Origin: Halichoerus grypus
Taxonomy: Eukaryota > Chordata > Mammalia > Carnivora > Phocidae
NCBI RefSeq assembly: GCF_964656455.1
Contig: NC_135719.1
Span: 77,905,562-77,969,561 of the forward strand
Reading direction: 5' to 3'
Length of the DNA stretch: 64,000 bases
Part shown: one piece after another, positions 21,745-33,555 of the stretch
Position numbering within the stretch: position 1 is the first letter of the stretch
How the letters are laid out: every line of letters begins with the position of its first letter
Program-made: the position numbers and the translations under genes
Notes under the pieces: generated by a model
The model's input: the letters and a program-made list of their open reading frames with translations, nothing else
Database searches by the model: none
What the model was told of the DNA's origin: nothing

Positions 21745-22727
21745 AAAAATGGGCAGAAGACCTGAATAGACATTTTTCCAGAGAAGACATATAGATGGTC
21801 AACAGACACATGGAAAAGATGCTCAACATCACTAATCATCAGGGAAATGCAAATCAAAACCACAATGAGATATCACCTCACACCTGTCAGAATGGCTAGT
21901 ATCAAAAAGGCAAGAAATAACAAGTGTTGGTGAGGATGTGGAGAAAAAGGAACCTTTGTGCACTGTTGGTGGGAATGTATGTTGGTGAAGCCACTGTGGA
22001 AAACAGTATGGAGTTTCCTCAAAAAATTAAAAATAGAAATACCTTACCATTCAGTAATTCCACTACTGGGTATTTACCCAAAGAAAATGAAAACACTAAT
22101 TCACAAAGATATATGCACCCTTATGTTTATTGCAGCATTATTTACAGTAGCCAAGATATGGAAACAACTTAAGTGTCCATCAGCAGATGAATGGGTAAAG
22201 AAGATGTGTTATAAATACATGATGGAATAGTATTCAGCCATGAGAAAGGAAGATATCCTCCCATTTGTGACAATATGGATGTATCTAAAGGATGTTATGT
22301 TAAGTGAAATAAGTCAGACAGAGAAAGACACACACCATATAATTTCACTTACATGTGGAATCTAAAAAACAAAACAAATGAAGAAACAGGAAATAAAAAA
22401 AGAGACTCTTAAATACAGAGAACAAACTGTTTATTGTAGGTGGTAGGAGGGGAGGTAGGTGAGGGGGATGGATGAAATAGATAAAGGGGAATAAGAGGTA
22501 CAAATTTCCATTTATAAAATAAAGAAGTCACGGAGATGAAAAGTACAGCATAGGGAATAAAGTCAGTAACATCGTAACAATGTTGTTTGGTGACAGATGG
22601 TGACTACACTTACTTCGTGAGCACTGAGTAATGTACAGAATTGTTGAATCAGTATGTTGTATACCTGAAACTAATGCCACATTGTATGTTTATTATACTT
22701 CAATTAAAAATGTCTATTTTTGTTTTT

Positions 22728-22918
22728 TTTTTAAGATTTTATTTATTTATTTGACAGAGAGACACAGCGAGAGAGGGAACACAAGCAGGGGGAGTGGGAG
22801 AGGGAGAAGCAGACTTCCCGCTGAGCAGGGAGCCTGATGCGGGGCTCAATCCCAGGACCCTGGGACCACAGCCTGAGCCAAATGCAGACGCCCAATGACT
22901 GAGCCACCCAGGAGCCCC
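22728..22918 (-). mobile_element. CAN-SINE
   Basis: Flanks TATTTTTGTTTTT and TAGTTTTGTTTTT. Head GAGCCACCCAGGAGCCCC. Confidence 0.93.
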
Positions 22919-23069
22919 TAGTTTTGTTTTTCTTAAAAAAAAAAAACAAAACACAAGGGGAATCACAATCCCATTTTGCTATGTATTGTCAAATGGTCAA
23001 TCTCCCTCCATCTTCTGTGCTCTTTGACAGGAAGCTGATCTGTGATTTTTGGTCACATCTTCTCTCATT

Positions 23070-23750
23070 AACCCAAGGTGCCCACAGTTATTTCTAAGAA
23101 TTCTCAGCTTTGTTCACAAACCATGGCCTTCCATGAGCAAACTGCTGGCAAGCCTCTGTAAATGCTGTGCTGTTTCAGATTTTCATATCTTTTTTTTTAG
23201 ATTTTCATATCTTTATATGAGCAGCTCCTTCTGTCACTGCTCAAAGTCACATTATCACCCAACTACCAACTATTACCTTTTTGATGAAGCCTTTTTATAC
23301 TTTCCACTCATATCTTATTATTTATCTTCTATGTGGAGCTTTTAATACTACATTTATCCTCTATTTAAAATATTTCTTGGAGCGCCTGGGTGGCTCAGAT
23401 GGCTAAGCGTCTGCCTTCGGCTCAGGTCATGATCCCAGGGTCCTGGGATCGAGCCCCGCATCGGGCTCCCTGCTCAGCGGGGAGTCTACTTCTCCCCCTC
23501 CCTGTGCTTCTCCCCCTGCTCATTCTCTCTCTCTCTCTGTCTCTATCTCTGTGTCTCAAATGAATAAATTAAAAAATCTTAAAAAAAATGATGTTAAAAT
23601 ATTTCTTTACATTTCTCTGATTCACGGACTGTGAATTCTTTGAGGGAGATTCCATGTCTCCTCTTCTTCTTCCTTCTGTATAATTATCATCTATAACAGA
23701 ACTTGGTATATTAGAATCTCAATTAGTGTTTTTAGAAATGATGTGAATTC
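23070..23750 (+). repeat. L2 element, 3' part, split by a SINE
   Basis: GAATTCTTTGAGGGAGATTCC, TAACAGAACTTGGTATATTAG and ATCTCAATTAGTGTTTTTAG match an L2 end. The upstream part is diverged. Confidence 0.65.
23379..23593 (+). mobile_element. CAN-SINE
   Basis: Flanks TTAAAATATTTCTT (23365-23378, 23594-23607). Head GGAGCGCCTGGGTGGCTCAG. Confidence 0.95.
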
Positions 23751-24024
23751 CTTGAAATTTTCACCCTTTTCTCTACCATCCTGATCAACGGTCTTTGAAC
23801 ATGTAAAGAAAAATATTTTGTCATGAGGACTAATTAGATACTACAAAAGTCACAAGTGAAACAGGAAATATAACCATATTCATAAAAATCTTATAAATAT
23901 TTATTTGGAAGAGCAACAGGCATTTAGAGGTAAGAATATTGATGAGACCCTTAGATAGATGAATAGGTAGATTCAGGATAGTGTCAAAAACAAAGAGTCT
24001 TTATGTTTTAGTTGGCTCTTTTTC
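23751..24024. other. No gene seen
   Basis: Unassigned sequence. Confidence 0.6.
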
Positions 24025-24041
24025 TTGGATTGTTGTATTTT

Positions 24042-24248
24042 TTAAATTTTTTAAAAGATTTTATTTATTTATTTGACAGAGAGAGACACAGCGAGAGAGG
24101 GAACACAAGCAGAGGGAGTGGAAGAGGGAGAGGGAGAAGCAGGCTCCCTGCCGAGCAGGGAGCCCGATGTGAGGCTCAATCCCAGGACCCTGGGATCACG
24201 ACCTGAGCTGAAGGCAGGCGCCCAACCACTGAGCCACCCAGGCGCCCC
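24042..24248 (-). mobile_element. CAN-SINE
   Basis: Perfect duplication TTGGATTGTTGTATTTT (24025-24041, 24249-24265). Confidence 0.97.
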
Positions 24249-24420
24249 TTGGATTGTTGTATTTTCTAAACCCCAGAATATACTGGTTTTTCTTTTTGCA
24301 ACCTGTCCAAATGCATATATCTAGAAAATAAATATCCAATTTTGTGTGTTTGTGTCTGTCTTATATGTATACTATGGGAGAACAGTAAAGATGATTTTCA
24401 GTAAAAAAGCAATTAAAAGA

Positions 24421-24546
24421 GGGTCACCTAGGTGGCTCAGTTGGTTAAGTGTTTGACTCTTGAGCTCAGCTCAGGTCTTGATCTTGGAGTTGTGAGTTCA
24501 AGCCCTTCATTGGGCTCCATGCTGGGCATAGAGCCTACTTAAAAAA
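24421..24546 (+). mobile_element. Old short CAN-SINE
   Basis: GGGTCACCTAGGTGGCTCAG, TTGAGCTCAGCTCAGG, GGGCATAGAGCCTACTT. Flanks AAGCAATTAAAAGA and AAGGTAATCAAAAGA. Confidence 0.9.
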
Positions 24547-24608
24547 AGGTAATCAAAAGATATTTTCATGAATCTTAGGACTTCATCTTCATCTCAAGCC
24601 CTGAGGTA

Positions 24609-24641
<33 letters not shown>

Positions 24642-24986
24642 CACAACAACCTGATAAAACTTATTTATTCATGAGGGAGTTCTTCCCCTATGTGACTCAT
24701 TAACTGTCTCCTGTTACGTTGCTCTGGGAAAATCAGTCTTATTCTGAGACCATTCCCAGCACAGACTGAAATCATATTGCTCTTCCCTCTGCTATGTGGT
24801 ACCATTTTTGACTACCCTCTGTATTGCTAATTAGCTATCTCTTTTCCACTCTGGGGGAATTTCAAATAGGTCCACATGCCAGACGTGAGTTTTCTGAGGA
24901 TGCTGCTATTTCAGGTCTGCTAGAAAACAGGTGGGTGAGAAGGACAGGTGAAACAGATGCAATCAGATGCCCCTATGTTGGTCTTT
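24547..24986. other. No gene seen; (AAAAC)n at 24609-24641
   Basis: A short AAAAC-rich run, then unassigned sequence. Confidence 0.6.
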
Positions 24987-25002
24987 AAAAGGGATAGAGA
25001 GG

Positions 25003-25188
25003 GGGCGCCCGGGTGGCTCAGTCAGTTAAGCATCTGCCTTCGGCTCAGGTCATGATCCCGGGGTTCCGGGATCGAGCCCCGCATCGGGCTCCCTGCTCCG
25101 CGGGAAGCCTGCTTCTCCCTCTGCCCTTCACCCACTCATGCTCTCTGTCAAATAAATAAATAAATAAATAAATAAAATCTTTAAAATA
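25003..25188 (+). mobile_element. CAN-SINE
   Basis: Perfect duplication AAAAGGGATAGAGAGG (24987-25002, 25189-25204). Confidence 0.97.
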
Positions 25189-25339
25189 AAAAGGGATAGA
25201 GAGGTATTCAGTGTCACATATTCAAGGGTACGAACCATGATGTGGAAGAGTCAGGCACGATCCAGGAGGCACACAGGAGTGTAAATGACATTAGGATGCA
25301 CACAGAATATGTAGATTTAGGTCAGATTTAGTCTGGCAG

Positions 25340-25543
25340 GGGCGCCTGGGTGGCTCAGTCCGTTAAGTGTCTGCCTTCGGCTCAGGTCACGATCCCAGGG
25401 TCCTGGGATTGAGCCCCGCATTGGGCTCCCTGCTCCGCAGGGAGCCTGCTTCTCCCTCTGCCTCTGCCCCTCTCCCTGCTCATGCACTCTCTCTCTCTCT
25501 CTCTCTCTGTCAAATAAATAAATAAAATCTTAAAAAAAAAAAA
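25340..25543 (+). mobile_element. CAN-SINE
   Basis: Perfect duplication AGATTTAGTCTGGCAG (25324-25339, 25544-25559). Confidence 0.97.
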
Positions 25544-25559
25544 AGATTTAGTCTGGCAG

Positions 25560-26554
25560 TAAACATCCACTCCAGAGTTGGTAACAGTATCTGGTTTGGG
25601 TGGTGGAACACAACTTCTATGTGGACCAAGAAAACAGAATTATGCAATTTAGCCACTGTTTGCCAAAGAAGCAGGAATTGCATGTTCTTTCCTCCTACAC
25701 TGACCATTTAATTAGTTATTATAATAAATGACTGAGGAGAAAAAATCTGAAGTAATTGCTGAGGTCAAATACTCTATTTCATTGGACGCCCATCTTCCTG
25801 AAGGATTCAGAAAACCTTGATATCTGGGTTATTTGTATATCCATTGTTTCATTCAACAAAAAGTACTTCCTCAGCTTCTGTTATGTTTTCAACATTAGCC
25901 AGAGTTCTGGGAATACAGAGAAAAATACACAACTTCTTCCCCCCATGAGCTGGACTCAGTGGGAATAGGAGATAGAAACCGAAAGTTATGTTGCATCACT
26001 GCGCCTGGAACAGGAACAGCTGAGAGGTGGAGAGGTAAGTAAGGGAGGCATACCATTTAGGGAAATGTCTCATTAGAAACGAAGTGGAAAGAATGGGGAA
26101 AACTTTGGTTTCTAGTTAAGGATCTGCCATTCTCCATGGCAGATGAGGCTTTCTGTCAAATATTTTCTGAGAAGGAAAACTCAGGTCCTTGTCTTTGTGA
26201 GATTAGCCTCTTTCTAAAAGCCTTCTACTGGGTGTGTGGCTAGGGCGCTTTGGAATTTTCAATATTTAAGCTAGTTTTTAATTCCTTTCCTGTATTTTTC
26301 CATTTGGGCATGTTAGTCTCTAGTCTCAGAACTTGAGGGAAGTTTCACTCTGTTTCCTTTTTTCTTTCTCTTCTCCATGATTCTTTTTATCACTCTTTCC
26401 CTATTACTTACTCCTTTGCTTAATTTTTGTTTTCTTTATCATTAAATTGTTTTTTCTCTCTACTCCTTACCATCATTCTTCTTCTCTTTGTATGTTTTCT
26501 TTATCTTCATCTTCTAAAATATCTTATTTTAAACAGTTAAGTTGAAATTGCAAA
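25560..26554. other. Unique sequence with an L2 trace
   Basis: CATTCAACAAAAAGTACTTCC with TTCTGGGAATACAGAGAAAAA near 25850-25930 is the start of a reversed L2. T-rich from 26350 to 26520. No gene. Confidence 0.5.
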
Positions 26555-27040
26555 GGAATTAATTCAAATTAATTTAACAAACACTGACTTCCTAGAATTG
26601 ACAACTCTGCCCTCTGAAACTCTCCTAGGATGAAGATAGAGATGAATAATGCAGAGGTCCTGCCCTCTAGTGCTTGGAAACACAGGAACCAAGTCATGCA
26701 CATGTAACTATACTGCAGGACAAAAGGCGCTGTGCTAAGTAGGAAGTGCTACGGCAAAGAGAGGGAACAAGATTTTTTTTTCCTGCTAGGATAATTGGGG
26801 AGGTTTCATGAAATGGGTGGCACTTAAATGGGGCTGTGAAAAATGAACAACATTTCAAGATAGATGAGGCAGCGTTTTTTATCTGGAAGGGAGAGTCTGA
26901 AGAAAAGGAGGAAAAGAGTTTCAGAGATGGTGAAGGGTCTGTTTAGCTGAAGATAGGGTGAGTTGGTGCTGGGGCCCAAACACAGAGGCCCTAGAATACC
27001 TGGTTTGTTTTCCAGTCAATGGGAAATCTCCAATTTGGAT
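26555..27040 (-). repeat. L2 element, reversed
   Basis: GGTCCTGCCCTCTAGTGCTTG, GGGAGGTTTCATGAAATGGG, TGGCACTTAAATGGGGCTGTG and CAGTCAATGGGAAATCTCC follow reversed L2 order. Confidence 0.6.
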
Positions 27041-27302
27041 TAGTAGAGAGGCACAGCTAGTGCTTCTGGAATATTATTTTGCTGTAGAATAGGCGGGGGC
27101 GGGCAGAGACTGGGAACCAGGAACACTCTGGATTTTGCAGGACCCTTGTATTTTCCTTTTTCGGCTCATCAGTCCTCACTACTGTATCATCTTGAAGCTG
27201 TGGTCTACTGGTTCATCCTCTATTTCTTATTGGTTTCTCTTCTCTGCTTCCCTGGATCCCACTCCATCCCAACCAGATTCTAGATAAATCATGGAAAATT
27301 TT
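27041..27302. other. No gene seen
   Basis: Unassigned. Confidence 0.6.
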
Positions 27303-27312
27303 GATTTTTTTT

Positions 27313-27504
27313 TTTAAAGATTTTATTTATTTATTTGACAGAGAGAGACACAGCGAGAGAGGGAACACAAGCAGGGGAAGCGGGAGAGGGAGAAGCAGGC
27401 TTTCCGCGGAGCAGGGAGCCCAATGTGGGGCTCAATCCCAGGACCCTGGGATCATGACCTGAGCGGAAGGCAGACGCTTAACGACTGAGCCACCCAGGCG
27501 CCCC
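27313..27504 (-). mobile_element. CAN-SINE
   Basis: Near-consensus copy ending GAGCCACCCAGGCGCCCC. Flanks GATTTTTTTTT. Confidence 0.94.
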
Positions 27505-27589
27505 GATTTTTTTTTTTTCTTTTTCAAGTAGTAAAACTGCAGGATGTCGGATGATCTTTTCCTTGGTTTGAGGGCTTTTCATTTATTTA

Positions 27590-27789
27590 TTTAAAGATTT
27601 ATTTATTTATTTGAGAGAGAGAGCTCGAGAGTGCGAACAGGGGGAGGGGCAGAGGGATAGGGAGACAAGCAAACTCCGCATTCAGTGGGAGCCCGATGTG
27701 GGGCTCGATCCCAGGACCCTGAGATCACGACCTGCGCCGAAATCAAGAGTCAGTCAGTCACTCAACCAACTGAGCCATCCAGGCATCCC
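27590..27789 (-). mobile_element. CAN-SINE, older
   Basis: AAAGATTTATTTATTTATTTG, GA-rich middle, head GAGCCATCCAGGCATCCC, with CAGT repeated in the head region (AGTCAGTCAGTCAC). Confidence 0.9.
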
Positions 27790-28290
27790 TCTTTTATTTA
27801 TTTGATGGTGATATCAAATGAAAAAAGGGACGGTAATAGGCAGAAATCATTTTATACATCTACTTGAAAATCTATGGTTCAAAAACCTCATTGACAGTAT
27901 AGCCACTAAAAGACAGACCTTCTGATCTAGTACAGTTCAAATTCACCTGTTACTACTTTAGTGTTCTTGCTATAACAAGAAGCCTTATTATAACATGTTT
28001 GTGTCTTCACAAATTTTTTTTTTCCCTTTTCCCTTCCTGACTTAGAACAATACATGGCCCTTGTATTTTGCAAGGCTAAGCCTTCTTATCTTTATTTTTT
28101 ATTTCATCCATTTCTGCTACTCCAGAGCCTTATGACCAATTACGTCTGGCTGTTGTGCACTTTCATATTCTCCCCCATTGGTTCCTATGAAACACTCATT
28201 TCTCCTGTTTATTTAATCATTAAAAAGTCCTTTTATTTTGGGCTCTCTCCATGTATTCTTCTCCTCCTTTATTTTTAAATTGTATATTCT
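27790..28290. other. No gene seen
   Basis: Unassigned T-rich sequence. Confidence 0.55.
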
Positions 28291-28308
28291 CAAGAGACTA
28301 ACTTTCTT

Positions 28309-28546
28309 TTCTTTTTTTTTTTTAAAGATTTTATTTATTTATTTGACAGAGAGAGAGATAGCGAGAGAGGGAACACAGCAGGGGGAGTGGGAGAGGGAGA
28401 AGCAGGCCTCCCGCAGAGCAGGGAGTCCGATGCAGGGCTCGATGCAGGGCTCGATGCAGGGCTCGATGCAGGGCTCGATCCCAGGACCCTGGGATCATGA
28501 CCTGAGCCGAAGGCAGACGCTTAACGACTGAGCCACCCAGGCGCCC
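28309..28546 (-). mobile_element. CAN-SINE with internal 12-bp tandem expansion
   Basis: Flanks CAAGAGACTAACTTTCTT and CAAGAGGCTAACTTTCTT. The block CGATGCAGGGCT, present once in other copies, occurs four times in a row at 28428-28475. Confidence 0.96.
28428..28475 (-). repeat. 4 x 12-bp minisatellite inside SINE
   Basis: Four identical CGATGCAGGGCT units followed by CGATCCCAGG, where a normal SINE has one unit. Confidence 0.97.
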
Positions 28547-28609
28547 CAAGAGGCTAACTTTCTTAACAGCCTGCTTTTACCTTAACCCTGGGCAGTCTGA
28601 GTTCCTCCC

Positions 28610-28700
28610 TCTATTATTCATTTATTCCATAAATATTCATGGAGCACATCCGATGTGTTACATTCTAGGCACTGGGAATACATTAGTGAAGAATTCCTAG
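28610..28700 (-). repeat. L2 fragment, reversed
   Basis: TTCATTTATTCCATAAATATTC, GGAGCACATCCGATGTG and CTAGGCACTGGGAATACATTAG. Confidence 0.65.
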
Positions 28701-28895
28701 CAGTGCCTTGCTTTCAAATACCAGTTTTCTTTTGTTGATCCCAGAAACGCTGAATTAATTCTTATTCCTCTTGATTCCACTGCAACACTATTCACCTTCT
28801 GAAATAATCTCATTTCTTGACTTCTAGAGTTCTGAACTCTCTGGTTCTCTGGAACCTTTTCTTTCCCTGTTTTTGTTTCAATTTCCCAGACTTTA

Positions 28896-29113
28896 TTTAT
28901 TTATCTATTTATTTATTTATTTATTTTAGATTTTACTTATTTATTTGATAGAGGAGACACAGCGAGAGAGGGAACACAAGCAGGGGGAGCGGGAGAGGGA
29001 GAAGCAGGCTTCCCGCTGAGCAGGGAGCCCGATGTGGGGCTCGATCCCAGGACCCTGGGATCATGACCTGAGGTGAAAGCAGATGCTTAACAATTGAGCC
29101 ACGCAGGTGCCCC
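28896..29113 (-). mobile_element. CAN-SINE
   Basis: Flanks TTTCCCAGACTTTA and TCTCCCAGACTTTA. Long TTTA-rich tail. Confidence 0.94.
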
Positions 29114-29229
29114 TTTCTCCCAGACTTTAAATCTTGGGCTTTTCTCATAGCATATTTGACTTTTCCTCTAGATACATATATTTCTTGTGGCTTCAATGAT
29201 CATATCTATGCAGATGATTTCTAAGTCAC

Positions 29230-29520
29230 CTCTCTAGCCTTAGCTCCTTTAAAAAAACAAACACTACTTTACAGGTATCAAGTTCCTCAACTTAAATCCC
29301 CATTATGGAGTATTTCATCCCCCATAGCCTGGCTTTCTAGGGCCTCTGCAATCTGCTTTCTACTTATCTTTACCTTTTATCTCCTATGTTCCTCCTACAC
29401 AACCTTGCATAGAAGCCATAAAAGTCATTGTTCTCCACCCAAAACTGCTGCTCACTCTCACCGCTGTACCTTTGCACATGCTGTTCCCCCATCTGGAATA
29501 TTCCTATCCATCTTCTTTTT
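29230..29520 (+). repeat. L2 element fragment
   Basis: CAATCTGCTTTCTACTTATC, CCGCTGTACCTTTGCACATGC and CCATCTGGAATATTCCTATCC fit an internal L2 3' region. Confidence 0.6.
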
Positions 29521-29736
29521 CTGTTATTTTTTAAAAATTGTGAAATATTCTACATACAGAGGAGTGTATAAACGTAGGTATATTAAAAATAATGTGAATT
29601 CCTGTGCACTCATCACTCAGGTTAAAAGAGTTTTTCTAGTACCTTATAAAGCTCCTGTGTTTCTCTGTTTTTGTTCCTCTCTTTCCTTTCTACAGTTAAC
29701 CTCCATGTGGTTTTTGTGTTAACAATCCCTTGCTTT

Positions 29737-29921
29737 GGGATGCCTGGATGGCTTAGTCAGTTAAGTGTCTGCCTTTGGCTCAGGTCATGATCCCGGGGTC
29801 CTGGGATGGAGTCCCCCATAGGGCTCCCTGCTCAGCGGGAAGTCTGCTTCTCCCTCTGCCTGCCTCTCCCCCTGTGTGTGCTCTCTCTCTTTCTCTCTCT
29901 GACAAATAAAGTCTTTAAAAA
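29737..29921 (+). mobile_element. CAN-SINE
   Basis: Head GGGATGCCTGGATGGCTTAG. Flanks CAATCCCTTGCTTT and AATCCCTTGCTTT. Confidence 0.93.
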
Positions 29922-29936
29922 AATCCCTTGCTTTTT

Positions 29937-30489
29937 CTTTTCCTATTATTCTGTTATTTATGTATGCAAAGGAGGCAAAAGCAAAAAAAATGTGCATTGT
30001 TTAAAGATGAATACTACTGGATGTCCACCTTTCACTTAACACTTTACACGTCTAGACTAGAATCCTTCATCTCCTGCCCTCCCTGCCACCTGGGTTTTCC
30101 TTCAAGGAGGGATTTGCTGCCCAGCCATGGGGAGTGCCATCAGCAGATAGCCCTGAGGTCACACCCTGACCAGAGCAGCCCACATGTGCTGGATGACTGA
30201 GTGAAGGGAAGTATAAGTGCCCAGCTATTTCCAGCCCACATGGGGCAATCTCATGGAGCAAAACTCCCTCCAGGGCTCAGTAGGGTGGGGATTTGTTGGG
30301 TCTGCATCGCAGTTAGACTTTGTCTTTTGCCCAATCCTGCCTCCTCTGACTTCTCCTTAAAGGTGTTAATCTCTCATGATCATCTTATACCCTAACCTCC
30401 ACCTCAGTGCTTGCTTTTGGGAAACCCGGACTGCTATACTGCCCCACTTTTCCTCCTTTTAGCAAAACTATTTTTATTAATTTTGCATC
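29937..30489. other. No gene seen
   Basis: Unassigned. Slightly GC-richer at 30060-30300 but without a convincing reading frame. Confidence 0.55.
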
Positions 30490-30505
30490 TAAATCCATGG
30501 GTGAT

Positions 30506-30724
30506 GGGGGCGCATGGGTGTCTCCTTTGGTTAAGTGTCTGACTCTTGATTTCGGCTCAGGTTGTGATCTTGGGGCTGTGGGATCGAGCCCCAGTAGGGC
30601 TCCACTCTCAGTGGGGAGTCTGCTTGGGATTCTCTCTCTTCCTCTCTGTCTGCTTCTGCCTCCCACCTCCACTCGTGAGTGTGCTCTCTTTCTCTCAAAT
30701 AAATAAATAAATCTTAAAAAAAAA
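30506..30724 (+). mobile_element. CAN-SINE, older
   Basis: Flanks TAAATCCATGGGTGAT (30490-30505) and TAAATCCGTGGGTGAT (30725-30740). Head diverged (GGGGCGCATGGGTGTCTCC). Confidence 0.95.
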
Positions 30725-30829
30725 TAAATCCGTGGGTGATATTGCCCTGAAGTTTTTTTTTTTCTCATACTGCCCTGGTCAAATTTTAGTATGGACATTA
30801 TGTTAGTCTCAAAAAATAAGGTAGGGGAG

Positions 30830-32370
30830 AAAATTTTCTCTCTTTCTTTGCAATATCAGTAGAATTATAGTTATTGGTTCCTTGAATTTTTGGTAGATTT
30901 TGCCATAAAAAGAATTGTGTTTACCGGAAGATTTTTAAAATTCAACTTAAATTTTTTAATCCCTTTAATGCAGTTATAAGATTATTTAGGTTTCCTATCT
31001 TATTAATTGTGGTCCCCACAGAAAACAGCACACTCAAGTAGAGTAATAGAGGGAAGATTCACAATGAGTAGACTATTTAGAAAGATAAGAATGGGATTAA
31101 GGGAAACCAGTAAGGCATGATGAAGCATCCCAGGGTGGTTGCTGGGATCTGTAAAGGAAGTTACAGATGTAGGAGAGGGCTGCCCTATTAAAGAGAAATG
31201 CAGACATTGCCAGCCCCGGGGGCCGCGAGGGGACTGTCAGGCGATTGATATCCTTATCTTTCACTCTCTCTTCCTGGCCTCTTGTTTCTTGTTAGTGCCT
31301 CTCATTGATCAGAAGCAGCCAACAGTGAGAGCAGGGGAGCCCAGTTTATGCAGTCCTTAAAGGCCCTCTCCAGAGGTGTGGAGCAGGGTAGAGAAGGACA
31401 GTGGCTCTAGAATGTCCAGCACAGTGAGTTTTGGTAAGTTATGTTTTACTAGATATTTGCTGATATTATCAAAATTTTGGAATATGTTGGCATAAAGTTG
31501 TTTATTATAGTCTCTTATTATGCTTTCAATGTCTGTAACATCTCTACTTATATTCCTCTTTTGTTCTTGATATTAGCTCTATGTGCCATCTCTCTGTTTT
31601 TTGCTTGATTCATTTCATCAGAGGCTTATCAATTTTACTTGTCTTTTCAAAGAACAGCCTTTGTTTCTGTAGATTCTCTATAGTTTATTTTTGTTTTCTC
31701 TTTCATTAATAGAAAATGTTTTTGTTTTGCGGCTGTGTTTACTACTTTTAAAGATGGACACTTAGCTCATTAAGTTTTAGATTAATTTTAAGCCTTTTTT
31801 CTTTCTCTAATATAAGCAGTTAGACTATATATTTCCCTCTAAATACTGCTTTCACTTCATCCTACTGGATTTGGTATAAAATATTTTATAACTCAGCTTA
31901 AAATGTTTTCTTATTTCCATTGTGATTTCATCTTTGACCCAAGAATTATTTAAAAGTGTGTTACCTAATTTCCAAACATACGAAGATTTTATAGTTACAT
32001 TTTGGTTAGTGGTTATACCTTAATTGCTTTGGGTCTGGAATATGGTTTGCATGGTAGCAATCTTTTGAAATTTGTTAAGATTTGCTCTATAATACAGCAT
32101 ATGGTAAAGTTTTGTAATGCTCTAGAAATACTTGAGTGTTCTGCATATATTGGGGACAGGGATCTATATAATTCAATTTGATTAATCATGTTTTTAAACC
32201 TTCATTATGCCGACTGATATTTTGTTGGTTTGTCCTATTGTTCACTGAAGGAAATGTGTTTCACTCTCCCACTATTTCCACAAGTATACAGAATGTCCCT
32301 ATTTCTTTTGTAGTTCTGCCAGTTTTTTTCTTTTTATGTTTTTAGGCATTTTGAAGTCCCTGTGGGCTAG
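30830..32370 (-). mobile_element. Old LINE-1 ORF2 region, reversed
   Basis: TATTGGTTCCTTGAATTTTTG, AGAGGCTTATCAATTTTACTT, CAAAGAACAGCCTTTGTTTC, TGTTACCTAATTTCCAAACAT and TTGGTTTGTCCTATTGTTC are reversed L1 ORF2 landmarks. An unassigned, GC-richer block at 31010-31430 interrupts it and may be an old LTR. Confidence 0.75.
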
Positions 32371-32667
32371 TAGAAGCAACAATTTATTGCCATATAATAC
32401 TTAGTACCTTTGTTTTCCTTTCACTACAAAACTCTATTTAAATTCTTTTCCATTTCTCTCTTGAAGGGGCTTCCTGACATCAGAGGAGAACCCTTGGTGA
32501 AATTTTAAACAGAGTCAGTCATAACAAGGGAAGATGGGAGATGGAGTGGTGGGAGATGAAGTGAGATTAGGACCAATAGATTTAGAGCCTTTGTCAAGTC
32601 TACTTAAGTGCCACTTAAATTTGGTTTGACCAAATGAATAGAGGTGGCAGTTAATTTTCAAAATTTG
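32371..32667. other. No gene seen
   Basis: Unassigned. Confidence 0.6.
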
Positions 32668-32684
32668 TACATTCTTTTAGAAAT

Positions 32685-32882
32685 CTATTTTTTAAAGATT
32701 TATTTATTTGAGAGAGAGAGAGAGAGCGTGTGTGAGCAGGGGGAGGAGCAGAGGGAGAGGGAAAGCAGACTCCCTGATGAGTGCCGAGCCAGACACAGGG
32801 CTCGATCTCATGCCCCTGAGATCATGAGCTGAACTGAAAACAAGAGTCTGACACTTAACTGACTGAGCCACTCAGGCGCCCC
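32685..32882 (-). mobile_element. CAN-SINE
   Basis: TTTAAAGATTTATTTATTTGAG through GAGCCACTCAGGCGCCCC. Flanks TACATTCTTTTAGAAA and TATATTCTTTTAAATA. Confidence 0.92.
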
Positions 32883-33533
32883 TATATTCTTTTAAATAGA
32901 CAGAATGGTGGCTTTGTATTGTGTCAGCTTGCCTAGATTGAGCTACATGCTCTAGAATTCCTTTTTCTCTATGTTTCCAACTAGAATACATTGTAAAGGA
33001 TATTCTTTTGCAATATTTCTAGGTTAAAGTGAAACAGCGGCCATATTTATAGCTCAGACACACTGTCATTTCTCTGCTGGCTTATCTCATTGGGGTGAGG
33101 CAGTGGCCGGGACCACAACTGCCACACCCTCCTTGGGATCCTTCTTGAGCTTCTCTGACTTGTGGGCCCGCTGCGTGTTCAGCTCTGTGGTGGAGGGCCC
33201 TGGCTTCTGCAGTACATCTATACCGTTGAGGTTAGAGGCAATGAACACTGACACTAATTTTCGTCTGTCCTTGAGGACTTTAGCTTTCGCTTGTGCGTTC
33301 CAGTTTATTTTTGTTTTCCTTCAATTTACATCCATCTTCCCTTCCTGGGGGCCTGTCCTGTGGACGTCAAGCTACGTCATCAGATGCAAAGACAATAGAC
33401 TTACAGAAACTGCTGAATCAGCTTCCATGATTATGCAAGGTCAAATCACTAAGAAATACCTTAGTATATTATCTCCTTGTGGTCTGCTTCTCTAATGGAA
33501 CCTTGACGGATATGGCCAGTAATCCCAATTTGT
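32883..33533. other. Upstream region of first OR gene
   Basis: 33095-33330 is richer in G and C than its surroundings and reads open in one + frame (to 33495, no good start). The end GTGGTCTGCTTCTCTAATGG resembles the end of some old LTR-type repeats. It may be an ancient repeat or hold an untranslated exon; not resolved. Confidence 0.35.
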
Positions 33534-33555
33534 TATTTTTTTCCTGTTCTTTCAG
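33534..33555 (+). promoter_or_regulatory. Putative 3' splice site before first OR coding exon
   Basis: A run of T and C bases ends in TTTCAG at 33555, 30 bases before the ATG. OR genes commonly have untranslated 5' exons spliced just upstream of the coding exon, so this is a likely acceptor. It is not proven by sequence alone. Confidence 0.45.

Larger units (their letters stand above)
20500..22712 (+). mobile_element. LINE-1, long 5'-truncated copy with internal loss
   Basis: 20500-20633 resembles older L1 sequence (CTTAAAGGCAACCAGATAAA). From 20885 the ORF2 3' half runs on: CAATGCAATCCCTATCAAAA, CATAGCAAAGGAAACAAAAC, CAGGGAAATGCAAATCAAAAC, then the 3' UTR to ATACCTGAAACTAATGCC. Two SINEs interrupt it. 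Many stops, not coding. Confidence 0.88.

Noticed and set aside
33103..33495. 130-codon frame upstream of the first OR
   Set aside because: No ATG at its start, no recognisable domain, and the region resembles an old repeat.
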